From Porticoccaceae bacterium (GTDB lineage Bacteria; Pseudomonadota; Gammaproteobacteria; Pseudomonadales; Porticoccaceae): a stretch of 11,414 nucleotides of DNA. The position numbers were made by a program, and so were the translations under genes. Under the pieces are notes generated by a model. It was not told the origin of the DNA, searched no databases, and saw only the letters and a list, made by a program, of their open reading frames with translations. Shown piece after piece: positions 1-6,615 of this stretch (the stretch's first letter is position 1; each line of letters opens with the position of its first letter). The stretch spans positions 1 to 11,414 of the forward strand of contig JAUUYV010000018.1 of NCBI GenBank assembly GCA_030590275.1, written 5' to 3'.

Positions 1-2225
1 GCAACACTTACTTTTACCACCCCACCACCACTCGCCAGCTGACCGAATAAGACCTCTTCTGCCAGGGGTTTTTTAAGCTTCTCCTGAATTAAGCGGGCCA
101 TGGGACGGGCACCCATCTTCTCGTCATAACCCTTATCAGCCAGCCATTGACGCGCATCTTCGTCAACCTCCAGGTAGACTCTCTTGTCATCCAGTTGCGC
201 TTGCAGCTGAACCAGGAACTTATCCACTACGGTCTTGATTATTTCTTTCGGCAGCGAGCCAAATTGCACGATGGCATCAAGCCGATTGCGAAATTCCGGT
301 GTAAACATTTTTTTGATGGCTTCCATCCCATCGGTGGAATGGTCCTGATGAGTGAACCCCATAGATGAGCGGCTCATTAGCTCCGCTCCGGCGTTAGTCG
401 TCATAATTAAAACAACATTGCGGAAATCGGCCTTACGGCCATTATTATCAGTTAAGCTGCCATGATCCATGACCTGCAACAGCAGGTTGAAGACATCGCT
501 GTGGGCCTTTTCAACCTCATCCAGCAGAACCACACTGTGCGGATGTTTACTGACGGCCTCGGTTAACAAACCGCCTTGATCAAACCCCACGTAACCCGGA
601 GGAGCCCCAATCAGGCGCGAGACCGTGTGACGCTCCATATACTCCGACATATCAAAACGCAGTAATTCGACACCCATGATCTCAGCCAGTTGCCGGGATA
701 CCTCGGTTTTTCCAACTCCTGTGGGTCCAGCAAACAGAAAGCTGCCAATCGGTTTTTCACCTTCGCGCAAGCCTGATCGAGCCAGCTTAATGGCAGAATC
801 GAGAGTATCAATTGCCTCATCTTGCCCAAATACCACCATCTTGAGTTTTTCACCCAGACTGCGCAGTTGTTCGCGATCTGAGCTGGATACACTTTTCGCG
901 GGGATACGAGCAATCTTGGCTACCACCGCCTCTATATCGCCTACACCAACAGTCTTCTTCTTTTTGGAAGCTGGCAACAGTTGCTGATATGCACCCGCCT
1001 CGTCGATGACATCAATGGCTTTATCCGGCATAAAGCGGTCAGTGATGTATTTCGCGGATAGTTCTGCAGCCGCCTTCAGAGCGCCCTGAGTGAAGCGCAA
1101 ACCATGGTGTTCCTCGAAGCGGGATTTCAGACCTTGAAGTATGCTGATGGTTTCTTGAACCGATGGCTCCGGCACATCAATCTTCTGGAAACGCCGCGAC
1201 AACGCCCTGTCTTTCTCAAAAATACCACGATACTCCTGATAGGTAGTTGAGCCAAAGCAGCGAAGCTTTCCGGAAGTAAGCACCGGTTTAAGCAGATTAG
1301 AGGCATCCATAACACCGCCGGAGGCAGCTCCAGCACCAATAATGGTATGAATTTCGTCTATAAACAGAATCGCCTGATCCTTTTGAGCCAGCTCGGCGAG
1401 TAAACTCTTGAAGCGTTTTTCAAAATCACCACGATATTTGGTTCCTGCCAATAGTGCACCCATATCCAGGGCATACACAACGCTACCCTTAATGGCATCG
1501 GCTACATTATCTTCAACTATACGTTTAGCCAGCCCCTCTGCAATGGCGGTCTTACCAACACCTGACTCCCCCACTAACAAAGGGTTATTTTTACGTCGGC
1601 GTAATAAGGTCTGACAGACCCGCTCCAATTCTGCTGAACGCCCCACCAACGGGTCTATATAGCCTTTCTCGGCCTGCTCATTGAGGTTTGTCGCAAACTG
1701 CTCCAGAGGGCTACCCTCTGTTGCCCCTTCTTCACCCGATTCGGGAGTGCTCGGTGTTGGCATATCACCAGAGCTCTCCCCGCTCTCAGGGGATTTAGTC
1801 ACGCCGTGGGAAATAAAGTTAACCACGTCAATTCGAGAGATATTTTGCAGGCGAAGAAAATACACTGCCTGGCTTTCCTGCTCACTAAATATCGCGACGA
1901 CCACATTTTCGCCCTGCACTTCGCTTTTTCCAGACGATTGAACGTTAAAAATTGACCGTTGTAAGACCCGCTGAAACGCGAGTGTAGGCTGTGTCTCACG
2001 AGATTCTATATCGGCCGCCAGAACCGGAGTTGTTGAATCAATAAATTCTTCGAGGTCTTTATGTAATATCTGGAGGTCGGCATCGCAGGCCGATAGTACT
2101 TTTACCGCTGATGCATTATCCAGAAGAGCCAGGAGTAAATGTTCAACCGTCATAAACTCGTGTCGTTTCAACATCGCACTCTGAAAAGCTGTATTCAAAG
2201 TTGTTTCAAGTTCTTTACTTAACAT
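1..2225 (-). CDS. clpA: ATP-dependent Clp protease ATP-binding subunit ClpA (3' end cut by window)
   Basis: AAA+ unfoldase that threads substrates into the ClpP peptidase in the cytoplasm. N-degron substrates are delivered by ClpS, encoded just upstream. I read 741 codons from the ATG at 2225; E. coli ClpA has 758, so only about 15-25 C-terminal residues are missing. The order is: a Clp N-domain (about 1-140), a Ser/Pro/Glu-rich linker (about 145-170), AAA+ D1 with Walker A GESGVGKT (219-226) and Walker B IDE (D290/E291), then D2 with Walker A GPTGVGKT (500-507) and Walker B LLDE (D569/E570). The ClpP-docking loop reads MGF (622-624), where E. coli has IGL. The sequence FTPEFRNRLD and the motif GARPMAR near the end are typical of ClpA. 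The start follows the clpS stop by 8 bp with a GGGGTGG purine run as ribosome binding site, so the two are probably co-transcribed and translationally coupled. The frame is open throughout. Identity is very secure. Confidence 0.97.
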   Translation of the reverse strand, partial: MLSKELETTLNTAFQSAMLKRHEFMTVEHLLLALLDNASAVKVLSACDADLQILHKDLEEFIDSTTPVLAADIESRETQPTLAFQRVLQRSIFNVQSSGKSEVQGENVVVAIFSEQESQAVYFLRLQNISRIDVVNFISHGVTKSPESGESSGDMPTPSTPESGEEGATEGSPLEQFATNLNEQAEKGYIDPLVGRSAELERVCQTLLRRRKNNPLLVGESGVGKTAIAEGLAKRIVEDNVADAIKGSVVYALDMGALLAGTKYRGDFEKRFKSLLAELAQKDQAILFIDEIHTIIGAGAASGGVMDASNLLKPVLTSGKLRCFGSTTYQEYRGIFEKDRALSRRFQKIDVPEPSVQETISILQGLKSRFEEHHGLRFTQGALKAAAELSAKYITDRFMPDKAIDVIDEAGAYQQLLPASKKKKTVGVGDIEAVVAKIARIPAKSVSSSDREQLRSLGEKLKMVVFGQDEAIDTLDSAIKLARSGLREGEKPIGSFLFAGPTGVGKTEVSRQLAEIMGVELLRFDMSEYMERHTVSRLIGAPPGYVGFDQGGLLTEAVSKHPHSVVLLDEVEKAHSDVFNLLLQVMDHGSLTDNNGRKADFRNVVLIMTTNAGAELMSRSSMGFTHQDHSTDGMEAIKKMFTPEFRNRLDAIVQFGSLPKEIIKTVVDKFLVQLQAQLDDKRVYLEVDEDARQWLADKGYDEKMGARPMARLIQEKLKKPLAEEVLFGQLASGGGVVKVSV

Positions 2226-2233
2226 GCCACCCC

Positions 2234-2581
2234 TTAACCTTCATCATCATCTTCGGGACTATCGACGGGTTCAATCTCACACAGCAAGGGATGTTCTTGT
2301 TCTCTTGCGCACTGATTGACTTGTTCTGCCTTGGTTTCAGCCACTTCACGGGTAAAAACCCCACATACTCCGCGACCTTCCGTATGCACCTTGAGCATAA
2401 CCCTCACTGCACGTTCACGGTCGAGGGAGAAAAATTGTTCCAGCATCTCGACGACAAACTCCATTGGTGTGTAATCGTCGTTCAACATAACCACCTGAAA
2501 CCTGGCGGGCTTTTTAAGCTTAGGTCTGGATTCCTCGACCGCAAGATCGAAATCCTCTCCCCGATTATCTTGTGTTGCCAT
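2234..2581 (-). CDS. clpS: ATP-dependent Clp protease adaptor ClpS
   Basis: Small adaptor that binds destabilising N-terminal residues and hands those proteins to the ClpA N-domain. The product is 115 aa (E. coli 106). The core matches the family closely: [14 protein letters not shown] at 34-47 supplies the N-degron pocket residues (N34, D35, D36, T38, M40), and MLKVH at 62-66 supplies the pocket histidine H66. The later segments [11 protein letters not shown] and ENEHPLLC-like EQEHPLLC are also diagnostic. Residues 1-25 form the usual disordered N-terminal extension that controls ClpA engagement. Beyond the normal end there is an acidic tail (DSPEDDDEG, 107-115) absent from E. coli ClpS. The gene is transcribed away from cspD, the standard gammaproteobacterial arrangement, and lies immediately upstream of clpA. 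A weak AAGGA sits 14 nt before the ATG. Confidence 0.96.
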   Translation of the reverse strand: MATQDNRGEDFDLAVEESRPKLKKPARFQVVMLNDDYTPMEFVVEMLEQFFSLDRERAVRVMLKVHTEGRGVCGVFTREVAETKAEQVNQCAREQEHPLLCEIEPVDSPEDDDEG

Positions 2582-2606
2582 TGCTTCTAACAGGGTCCTT
2601 TATTCC

Positions 2607-2612
2607 ATAATA
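2607..2612 (-). promoter_or_regulatory. candidate -10 element for clpS-clpA
   Basis: On the minus strand this reads TATTAT (5 of 6 to the sigma-70 consensus), placed about 26 nt upstream of the clpS ATG, which would give a short leader of roughly 20 nt. The -35 region at 16-18 bp is poor (TTAGCT-like), so the assignment rests on position and the -10 alone. Confidence 0.3.
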
Positions 2613-2746
2613 CTGCTTGTAAGTGACGAGCTAAGCATAACCCCGATTCACGACTCTTGCACCATACTATGCCCCCTTATTGGAGGCCTGAACATAAAGC
2701 TCCGATGAAACCGGTAGTTTTTAACTTTTAATTTTGTCTAAAAGAC

Positions 2747-2776
2747 TTGACATCGCCGACAGTTCTAACTGATAGT
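2747..2776 (+). promoter_or_regulatory. candidate sigma-70 promoter for cspD
   Basis: A perfect -35 hexamer TTGACA at 2747-2752 is followed after 18 bp by GATAGT at 2771-2776 (4 of 6 to the -10 consensus). Transcription would begin near 2783 and give cspD a leader of about 135 nt. A long leader is seen in many cold-shock genes, but I did not identify a cold-box element. Confidence 0.4.
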
Positions 2777-2918
2777 TATACCAGCAATAACCAATAATAA
2801 TAATTACCAGGTGGAACTTACTAATAATAAAAGTGCTGATCGCCGGATTGCTGGGTTCTCCACCGTCCACCAATGGCAACAATCCAGTCAAGTCAGCGCA
2901 CTATTCAGAGGTGGTGTC

Positions 2919-3146
2919 ATGACAAAAGGAACTGTGAAGTGGTTTAACAACGCCAAAGGTTACGGGTTCATCCTTGCGGAAAGCGACGGTGGTGACATCT
3001 TCGCACATTATTCAGCTATCGATATGGATGGGTATAGATGCCTTAAAGCCGGGCAGGAAGTAATGTTCGATGTAGAAATGGGCGATAAAGGTGCCCATGC
3101 CAGTAATATTCGGCCCAATGGAGAACTACTACAGGCAAGCCCCTAA
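2919..3146 (+). CDS. cspD: cold shock-like protein CspD
   Basis: Single-stranded nucleic-acid-binding protein with the cold-shock OB fold. E. coli CspD is induced in stationary phase and starvation and inhibits replication; that role is inferred by orthology. The product is 75 aa (E. coli 74). RNP1 reads KGYGFI (13-18) and RNP2 DIFAHY (26-31). The sequence WFNNAKGYGFI followed by DMDGYRCLKAGQ is characteristic of CspD rather than CspA/E. I place the start at the internal ATG 2919 because AGAGGTGG lies just upstream and homology begins there; the frame is open further up to a GTG at 2811, which would add 36 residues unlike any cold-shock protein. It is divergent from clpS-clpA; E. coli CspD is itself turned over by Lon, and its linkage to clpSA is conserved. 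Confidence 0.93.
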   Translation: MTKGTVKWFNNAKGYGFILAESDGGDIFAHYSAIDMDGYRCLKAGQEVMFDVEMGDKGAHASNIRPNGELLQASP

Positions 3147-3203
3147 ATACAAACCTCAAGCGTCCAGCAGGGCCACCTGGTAAGGTAGTGGCATTATATT
3201 ATC

Positions 3204-3247
3204 CAGCCTGTAGGCTGACGGCTTCAGCTAAACTAGCCTCTAGCTGA
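3204..3247. repeat. three overlapping inverted repeats (alternative hairpins)
   Basis: CAGCCT/AGGCTG pair at 3204-3209 and 3212-3217. GCTGA/TCAGC pair at 3214-3218 and 3224-3228. TCAGCTA/TAGCTGA pair at 3224-3230 and 3241-3247. Each stem shares a strand with its neighbour, so the middle one excludes the other two. They start 58 nt after the cspD stop. A role in ending or stabilising the cspD message is possible but not shown; no T-tract follows on either strand. Confidence 0.5.
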
Positions 3248-3301
3248 GCGCCAGTTTGGTTTGGGCTACGTCACCCAGGGGGGAATGAAGCATTTTTCCA
3301 C

Positions 3302-3323
3302 CTAGGCTATGCGATAGCGGTAG
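3302..3323. repeat. small inverted repeat
   Basis: GCTAT (3306-3310) and ATAGC (3314-3318) pair around a GCG loop, with CTA/TAG outer arms at 3302-3304 and 3321-3323. On the plus strand it is followed by an A-rich stretch, on the minus strand by no T-run. It is a possible weak transcript-end structure and nothing more can be said. Confidence 0.3.
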
Positions 3324-3368
3324 AAGAAAATACTTAAAGTTATAGATTAAAACCTACGCATAACAAAC

Positions 3369-3431
3369 TAATTAACATAAGCTACTGCCTAATCAACATG
3401 AGCTACTGCCTAATTAACGTATGCTTCACCC
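3369..3431. repeat. three tandem degenerate 21-bp repeats
   Basis: Units at 3369-3389, 3390-3410 and 3411-3431. Units 1 and 2 differ at two positions (TAATTAACATAA versus TAATCAACATGA, then both GCTACTGCC). Unit 3 keeps TAATTAACG and a diverged GCTTCACCC-type end. The core TAAT-AAC recurs exactly every 21 bp, about two helical turns. The function is unknown. Confidence 0.75.
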
Positions 3432-3456
3432 AATTAAAGCTCCACAATATTGACTA

Positions 3457-3489
3457 CTGGCAGACCGCTATAAACTGACAGACCGTATA
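3457..3489. repeat. imperfect 15-18 bp direct duplication
   Basis: CTGGCAGACCGCTATAAA at 3457-3474 is followed directly by CTGACAGACCGTATA at 3475-3489. The shared core is CTG-CAGACCG. It lies 25 bp after the 21-bp repeats and may come from the same kind of slippage or duplication. Confidence 0.5.
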
Positions 3490-3516
3490 GTTATAAGGGA
3501 AGAGAGCGGCAGTTTT

Positions 3517-3535
3517 GTTTAGCCATGGGCCAAAC
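3517..3535. repeat. hairpin downstream of icd
   Basis: GTTTAGCC (3517-3524) pairs with GGCCAAAC (3528-3535) around an ATG loop, with one A-C mismatch. It lies 25-43 nt beyond the icd stop. There is no T-run after it in the icd direction, so it is more likely a 3'-end stability structure than an intrinsic terminator, if functional at all. Confidence 0.35.
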
Positions 3536-3542
3536 TCATCCG

Positions 3543-3563
3543 CTCACCAGCTCACCAGCTCAC
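3543..3563. repeat. 8-bp tandem repeat overlapping the icd stop codon
   Basis: CTCACCAG occurs at 3543-3550 and 3551-3558, followed by a partial CTCAC at 3559-3563. The partial copy overlaps the icd stop codon (TGA, 3562-3560 on the minus strand). The repeat places further TGA triplets just after the stop. Confidence 0.7.
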
Positions 3564-4813
3564 ATATGTTTTATTATTTCATCACCAAACGCCGAGCAAG
3601 ATTTCAAAATTGCTCCTTCCATCAGGCGTTCGAAGTCATAGGTTACGGTTTTAGCAGTAATCGCCGCTTCAACACTATTCACTATTAAATCAGCTGCTTC
3701 ACTCCAGTTTAAATGACGGAGCATCATCTCGGCTGACAAAATCAATGAACCCGGGTTAACCTTGTCCTGCCCGGCATATTTTGGAGCGGTACCATGAGTC
3801 GCTTCAAACAGTGCCACGTCGTCGGACATATTGGCGCCCGGAGCGATACCAATACCACCCACCTGGGCCGCCAGGGCATCAGATAGATAATCGCCATTCA
3901 AATTAAGGGTGGCAATCACACTGTATTCAGCAGGACGGCTAAGAATTTGTTGCAACATGGCATCGGCGATTACATCCTTAACCACAATTTCATTACCGGT
4001 ATTGGGGTTTTTAAAAGAGTGCCAGGGCCCGCCATCAACCGGAGTAGCACCAAACTCGTCGCGGGCTAACTCGTAGCCCCAGTCACAGAAGGCACCTTCG
4101 GTAAACTTCATGATATTACCTTTGTGCACTAGAGTAACCGATGGCTTATCCTGATCGATCGCATATTGAAACGCTTTTCTAACCAGGCGTTTAGTCCCCG
4201 CTTCCGATACCGGCTTAATACCGATACCGCAATTTTCTGGAAAACGGATCTTACTGACGTCCATTTCATCACGAAGAAATGCAATGACTTTGTTTGCTTC
4301 GGGGCTACCTGCTTTCCATTCGATACCAGCATAGATATCCTCGGAGTTCTCTCGGAAGATACACATATCAACCTTACCCGGTTCTTTCACCGGAGAAGGT
4401 ACGCCCTTAAACCAACGTACGGGACGCTGACAAACATACAGGTCAAGCTCCTGTCGCAACGCGACGTTCAAAGAACGAAAGCCACCACCGACGGGCGTAG
4501 TTAGTGGCCCCTTAATGGATACGCTGTAATCTTTTAGCGCACTCAGCGTCTCCTCGGGAAACCAGTTTCCATCGTACAACTCTGCTGCTTTTTCGCCGCA
4601 ATATACCTCCATCCACGCAATCGATTTTTTGCCTCCATAGGCCTTCTCTATTGCCGCATCAATGACCTTTTTCATAACAGGAGTGATGTCTGATCCAATA
4701 CCGTCACCCTCGATAAAGGGGATAATGGGTTGATCGGGAACAGTGAGGGAGAAATCCGCATTGACAGTAATTTTCTCGCCAGCTGTCGGGATGGTGATAT
4801 GTTCGTAACCCAT
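3560..4813 (-). CDS. icd: NADP-dependent isocitrate dehydrogenase
   Basis: Oxidative decarboxylation of isocitrate to 2-oxoglutarate with NADP+, a cytoplasmic TCA-cycle homodimer. The product is 417 aa (E. coli 416) and closely parallels E. coli Icd to its terminal methionine. The substrate loop [13 protein letters not shown] carries Ser114, equivalent to E. coli Ser113, the residue phosphorylated by AceK during glyoxylate-shunt growth; R120 and the RPVR motif are also present. HGTAPKYAG supplies the Lys-Tyr pair that recognises the NADP 2'-phosphate, and [10 protein letters not shown] keeps the matching Tyr and Arg near the end. I place the start at 4813 because a perfect GGAGG (4828-4824) sits 10 nt upstream and homology begins there; an upstream in-frame ATG at 4855 would add 14 residues and has no such site. 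It is convergent with cspD and divergent from the Nudix operon. Confidence 0.97.
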   Translation of the reverse strand: MGYEHITIPTAGEKITVNADFSLTVPDQPIIPFIEGDGIGSDITPVMKKVIDAAIEKAYGGKKSIAWMEVYCGEKAAELYDGNWFPEETLSALKDYSVSIKGPLTTPVGGGFRSLNVALRQELDLYVCQRPVRWFKGVPSPVKEPGKVDMCIFRENSEDIYAGIEWKAGSPEANKVIAFLRDEMDVSKIRFPENCGIGIKPVSEAGTKRLVRKAFQYAIDQDKPSVTLVHKGNIMKFTEGAFCDWGYELARDEFGATPVDGGPWHSFKNPNTGNEIVVKDVIADAMLQQILSRPAEYSVIATLNLNGDYLSDALAAQVGGIGIAPGANMSDDVALFEATHGTAPKYAGQDKVNPGSLILSAEMMLRHLNWSEAADLIVNSVEAAITAKTVTYDFERLMEGAILKSCSAFGDEIIKHM

Positions 4814-4823
4814 AAATCTGAAA

Positions 4824-4828
4824 CCTCC
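4824..4828 (-). promoter_or_regulatory. ribosome binding site deciding the icd start
   Basis: GGAGG on the minus strand, 10 nt before the ATG at 4813. It is the strongest Shine-Dalgarno in the window and rules against the longer reading frame that begins at 4855, whose extra residues span this site. Confidence 0.8.
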
Positions 4829-4889
4829 AAAACGATTTATGTAAAAGTATTTCAAAACGTCGCGAAAACTAGCATAATCACAGTGTATT

Positions 4890-4906
4890 TTGTAATTGTT
4901 TTACAA
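4890..4906. promoter_or_regulatory. palindrome in the icd upstream region, possible operator
   Basis: TTGTAA (4890-4895) and TTACAA (4901-4906) form a perfect 6-bp inverted repeat with a 5-bp spacer, about 77 bp upstream of the icd start and about 100 bp upstream of the Nudix gene. A dyad of this size in a divergent promoter region could be a repressor or activator site; the protein is not identifiable from sequence. Confidence 0.35.
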
Positions 4907-4951
4907 CGAAATCACTTGAAGCAAAGGCTTACTCCCTCCCTCAAACATCCT

Positions 4952-4980
4952 CTCACTAACTCGATCAAACACCGTAGAAT
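4952..4980 (+). promoter_or_regulatory. candidate promoter for the nudJ-mnmA-hflD-purB cluster
   Basis: A good -10 TAGAAT at 4975-4980 (5 of 6), with a weak -35 CTCACT at 4952-4957 after a 17-bp spacer. Transcription would start near 4987, only about 18 nt before the Nudix ATG, so the leader would be very short. Confidence 0.35.
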
Positions 4981-5005
4981 GTAAATTTAGCATGATTGAA
5001 CAAGC

Positions 5006-5449
5006 ATGACTCCATCCGTCCATCTCACCGTCGCGGCCCTTGTTTGTCTCGATCATAAATTTCTCTGCGTCCGCGAAACGGACAATGGAAGGTCATGTAT
5101 CAATCAGCCTGCCGGCCACGTGGAACCGGGAGAATCAATCATAAAAGCCACCTGCCGCGAAACCCTCGAAGAAACCGGGTGGCGTGTTAAGCCAAGCTAT
5201 TTACTCGGCTTTACTTATTATCTGTCACCACACAATGGCGAGAGTTACCATCGTATAACCCTGGCATGCCAGACAATCGTCCGCGTAACTGAAACGATTG
5301 ACCCGGATATCGACGCCGTTCTCTGGCTAAACGAGAACGAACTAAGGGAACGCAGTACCGAACACCGCAGTCCAATGGTTATGCACAGTGTCGAAGATTA
5401 TCTGGCCGGCAACTATTACCCATTAGAGATCCTCCGTGATTATCATTAA
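5006..5449 (+). CDS. nudJ: NUDIX hydrolase, NudJ-type phosphatase
   Basis: Nudix-fold hydrolase of 147 aa (E. coli NudJ 153). The complete Nudix box lies at 37-59: G37, E43, then RETLEETGW with R51, E52, E55, E56 and G58, the Mg2+-binding glutamates being present. Outside the box, NQPAGH just before it, RSPMV near 122, and YPLEILRDY at the end match NudJ (YmfB). E. coli NudJ hydrolyses thiamin pyrimidine pyrophosphates and nucleoside tri/diphosphates; substrate here is inferred from orthology. The gene heads a plus-strand cluster with mnmA 43 bp downstream, the same linkage as in E. coli; E. coli additionally has rluE between nudJ and icd, absent here. The start ATG lacks a good Shine-Dalgarno and overlaps the stop of a 5-codon upstream reading frame. 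The N-terminus MTPSVHLTVAALV fits the family, so the start is likely right. Confidence 0.88.
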   Translation: MTPSVHLTVAALVCLDHKFLCVRETDNGRSCINQPAGHVEPGESIIKATCRETLEETGWRVKPSYLLGFTYYLSPHNGESYHRITLACQTIVRVTETIDPDIDAVLWLNENELRERSTEHRSPMVMHSVEDYLAGNYYPLEILRDYH

Positions 5450-5492
5450 AATTAGCCCTGTTTACTTCGCCACTTCTCGAACTCTCTAGCCT

Positions 5493-6614
5493 GTGACAGA
5501 AAATCCCTGTACTTCCGCACCCACCAAAGTCATTGTCGGCATGTCCGGCGGTGTCGATTCCTCGGTTGCCGCCCTGTTACTACTCGAACAAGGTTACCAG
5601 GTAGAGGGTTTGTTCATGAAAAACTGGAACGAAGACGATGGCAGCGAATACTGTACCGCCCAGGAAGACCTGTTTGACGCATTACGAGTTTGCGAAAGGT
5701 TGGGTATTGAATTGCATACCGCAAATTTTGCAAGTCATTACTGGGATCAGGTATTTGAGCATTTCCTGGTCGAATATAGTGCTGGCCGAACGCCCAACCC
5801 CGACATTCTTTGTAACCGGGAAATCAAATTCAAAGTCTTTCTTGAATATTGCCACGACCTGGGCGCTGATTATATCGCCACCGGGCATTACGTCCGTAAC
5901 CGCCTAAGCTCAGACAGCAATGATCATTTGCGATGTGAATTACTCCGGGGGCTCGATAGCAATAAAGACCAAAGCTATTTCCTCCACTCGGTAAACCAGC
6001 AGGCTCTGGCGAAAAGTCTTTTTCCTGTAGGCGAGATGGAAAAGACTGTGGTACGGGAGCTAGCCCGCAGCCATAAGCTGGTAACTCACGACAAAAAAGA
6101 TAGTACCGGTATTTGTTTTATTGGCGAGCGTCGTTTCAGCGACTTCCTGGAGACCTATCTACCGGCACAACCCGGAGATATCGCCACACCCGATGGTACA
6201 ATACTCGGCACCCATAGAGGCTTGATGTTTCATACCATCGGTCAACGTGAGGGGCTCGGTATCGGTGGCGTTAAAGGCGCTAACGATCAGCCCTGGTACG
6301 TAGCGGGTAAAGATCTAGGCAGCAATACCTTAATCGTTGTTCAGGGCAATGAGCATCCCCTACTCTACTGCACGGGACTGAGTGCTGAACAACTCCACTG
6401 GATAAATCAGAGTCCTGCCGAAAACGTATTTCGCTGTACCGCCAAGACCCGCTACCGTCAGGCTGACCAGACCTGTAAAGTAGAACTCGATGGAGACCAA
6501 TGTACCGTGCATTTTGATTTACCTCAAAGAGCCATCACCGCTGGGCAATCAGTGGTATTTTACCAGGGTGATGTTTGCCTCGGTGGCGGCGTGATCTCAG
6601 CTGGGTTTAATTAA
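5493..6614 (+). CDS. mnmA: tRNA-specific 2-thiouridylase MnmA
   Basis: ATP-dependent thiolation of uridine 34 in the tRNAs for Lys, Glu and Gln, the s2U part of mnm5s2U; sulfur arrives through the Tus relay in E. coli. The product is 373 aa (E. coli 368). The PP-loop SGGVDSS lies at 18-24. The two catalytic cysteines are present: C107 in [12 protein letters not shown] and C208 in [10 protein letters not shown], equivalent to E. coli Cys102 and Cys199. [15 protein letters not shown] and the C-terminal KTRYRQ and [15 protein letters not shown] complete the match. The start is a GTG: an in-frame TAG lies two codons upstream, and the next in-frame ATG falls inside the PP-loop region, so no other start is reasonable. 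No clear Shine-Dalgarno precedes it. hflD follows after one base. Confidence 0.96.
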   Translation: MTENPCTSAPTKVIVGMSGGVDSSVAALLLLEQGYQVEGLFMKNWNEDDGSEYCTAQEDLFDALRVCERLGIELHTANFASHYWDQVFEHFLVEYSAGRTPNPDILCNREIKFKVFLEYCHDLGADYIATGHYVRNRLSSDSNDHLRCELLRGLDSNKDQSYFLHSVNQQALAKSLFPVGEMEKTVVRELARSHKLVTHDKKDSTGICFIGERRFSDFLETYLPAQPGDIATPDGTILGTHRGLMFHTIGQREGLGIGGVKGANDQPWYVAGKDLGSNTLIVVQGNEHPLLYCTGLSAEQLHWINQSPAENVFRCTAKTRYRQADQTCKVELDGDQCTVHFDLPQRAITAGQSVVFYQGDVCLGGGVISAGFN

Positions 6615-6615
6615 C

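Larger units (their letters stand above)
2582..2918. other. cspD-clpS divergent intergenic region
   Basis: 337-bp gap between the divergent starts of clpS and cspD. It holds candidate promoters for both directions, listed separately, and an AT-rich stretch with a short ATA/ATAAT run around 2790-2805. The reading frame of cspD stays open upstream to a GTG at 2811, but no cold-shock-protein homology lies there. I see no other gene. Confidence 0.6.
3147..3559. other. repeat- and hairpin-rich gap between convergent cspD and icd
   Basis: 413 bp with no credible protein-coding gene. Both flanking genes end here, so it should hold 3' untranslated sequence and terminators. It contains clustered overlapping hairpins at 3204-3247, a small hairpin at 3302-3323, three degenerate 21-bp tandem repeats at 3369-3431, a second short duplication at 3457-3489, a hairpin at 3517-3535, and an 8-bp tandem repeat touching the icd stop. 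None of the hairpins is followed by a convincing T-run, so no canonical Rho-independent terminator is called. Confidence 0.6.

Noticed and set aside
2201..2590. 129-codon plus-strand frame opposite clpS
   Set aside because: It lies fully antisense to clpS, whose protein is clearly recognised, and its own translation has no recognisable features.
2811..2918. Possible 36-residue N-terminal extension of CspD from a GTG at 2811
   Set aside because: No cold-shock-protein homology, while the internal ATG at 2919 has AGAGGTGG upstream and gives the normal family length.
3204..3217. Rho-independent terminator for cspD
   Set aside because: The stem is perfect but no T-run follows, so only the inverted repeats are reported.
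3360..3490. CRISPR array
   Set aside because: The repeat units are directly contiguous with no spacers, only three copies, degenerate, and there are no cas genes.
4814..4855. Longer Icd starting at 4855 (14 extra residues)
   Set aside because: The extension covers the strong GGAGG site that serves the ATG at 4813, and homology starts at 4813.
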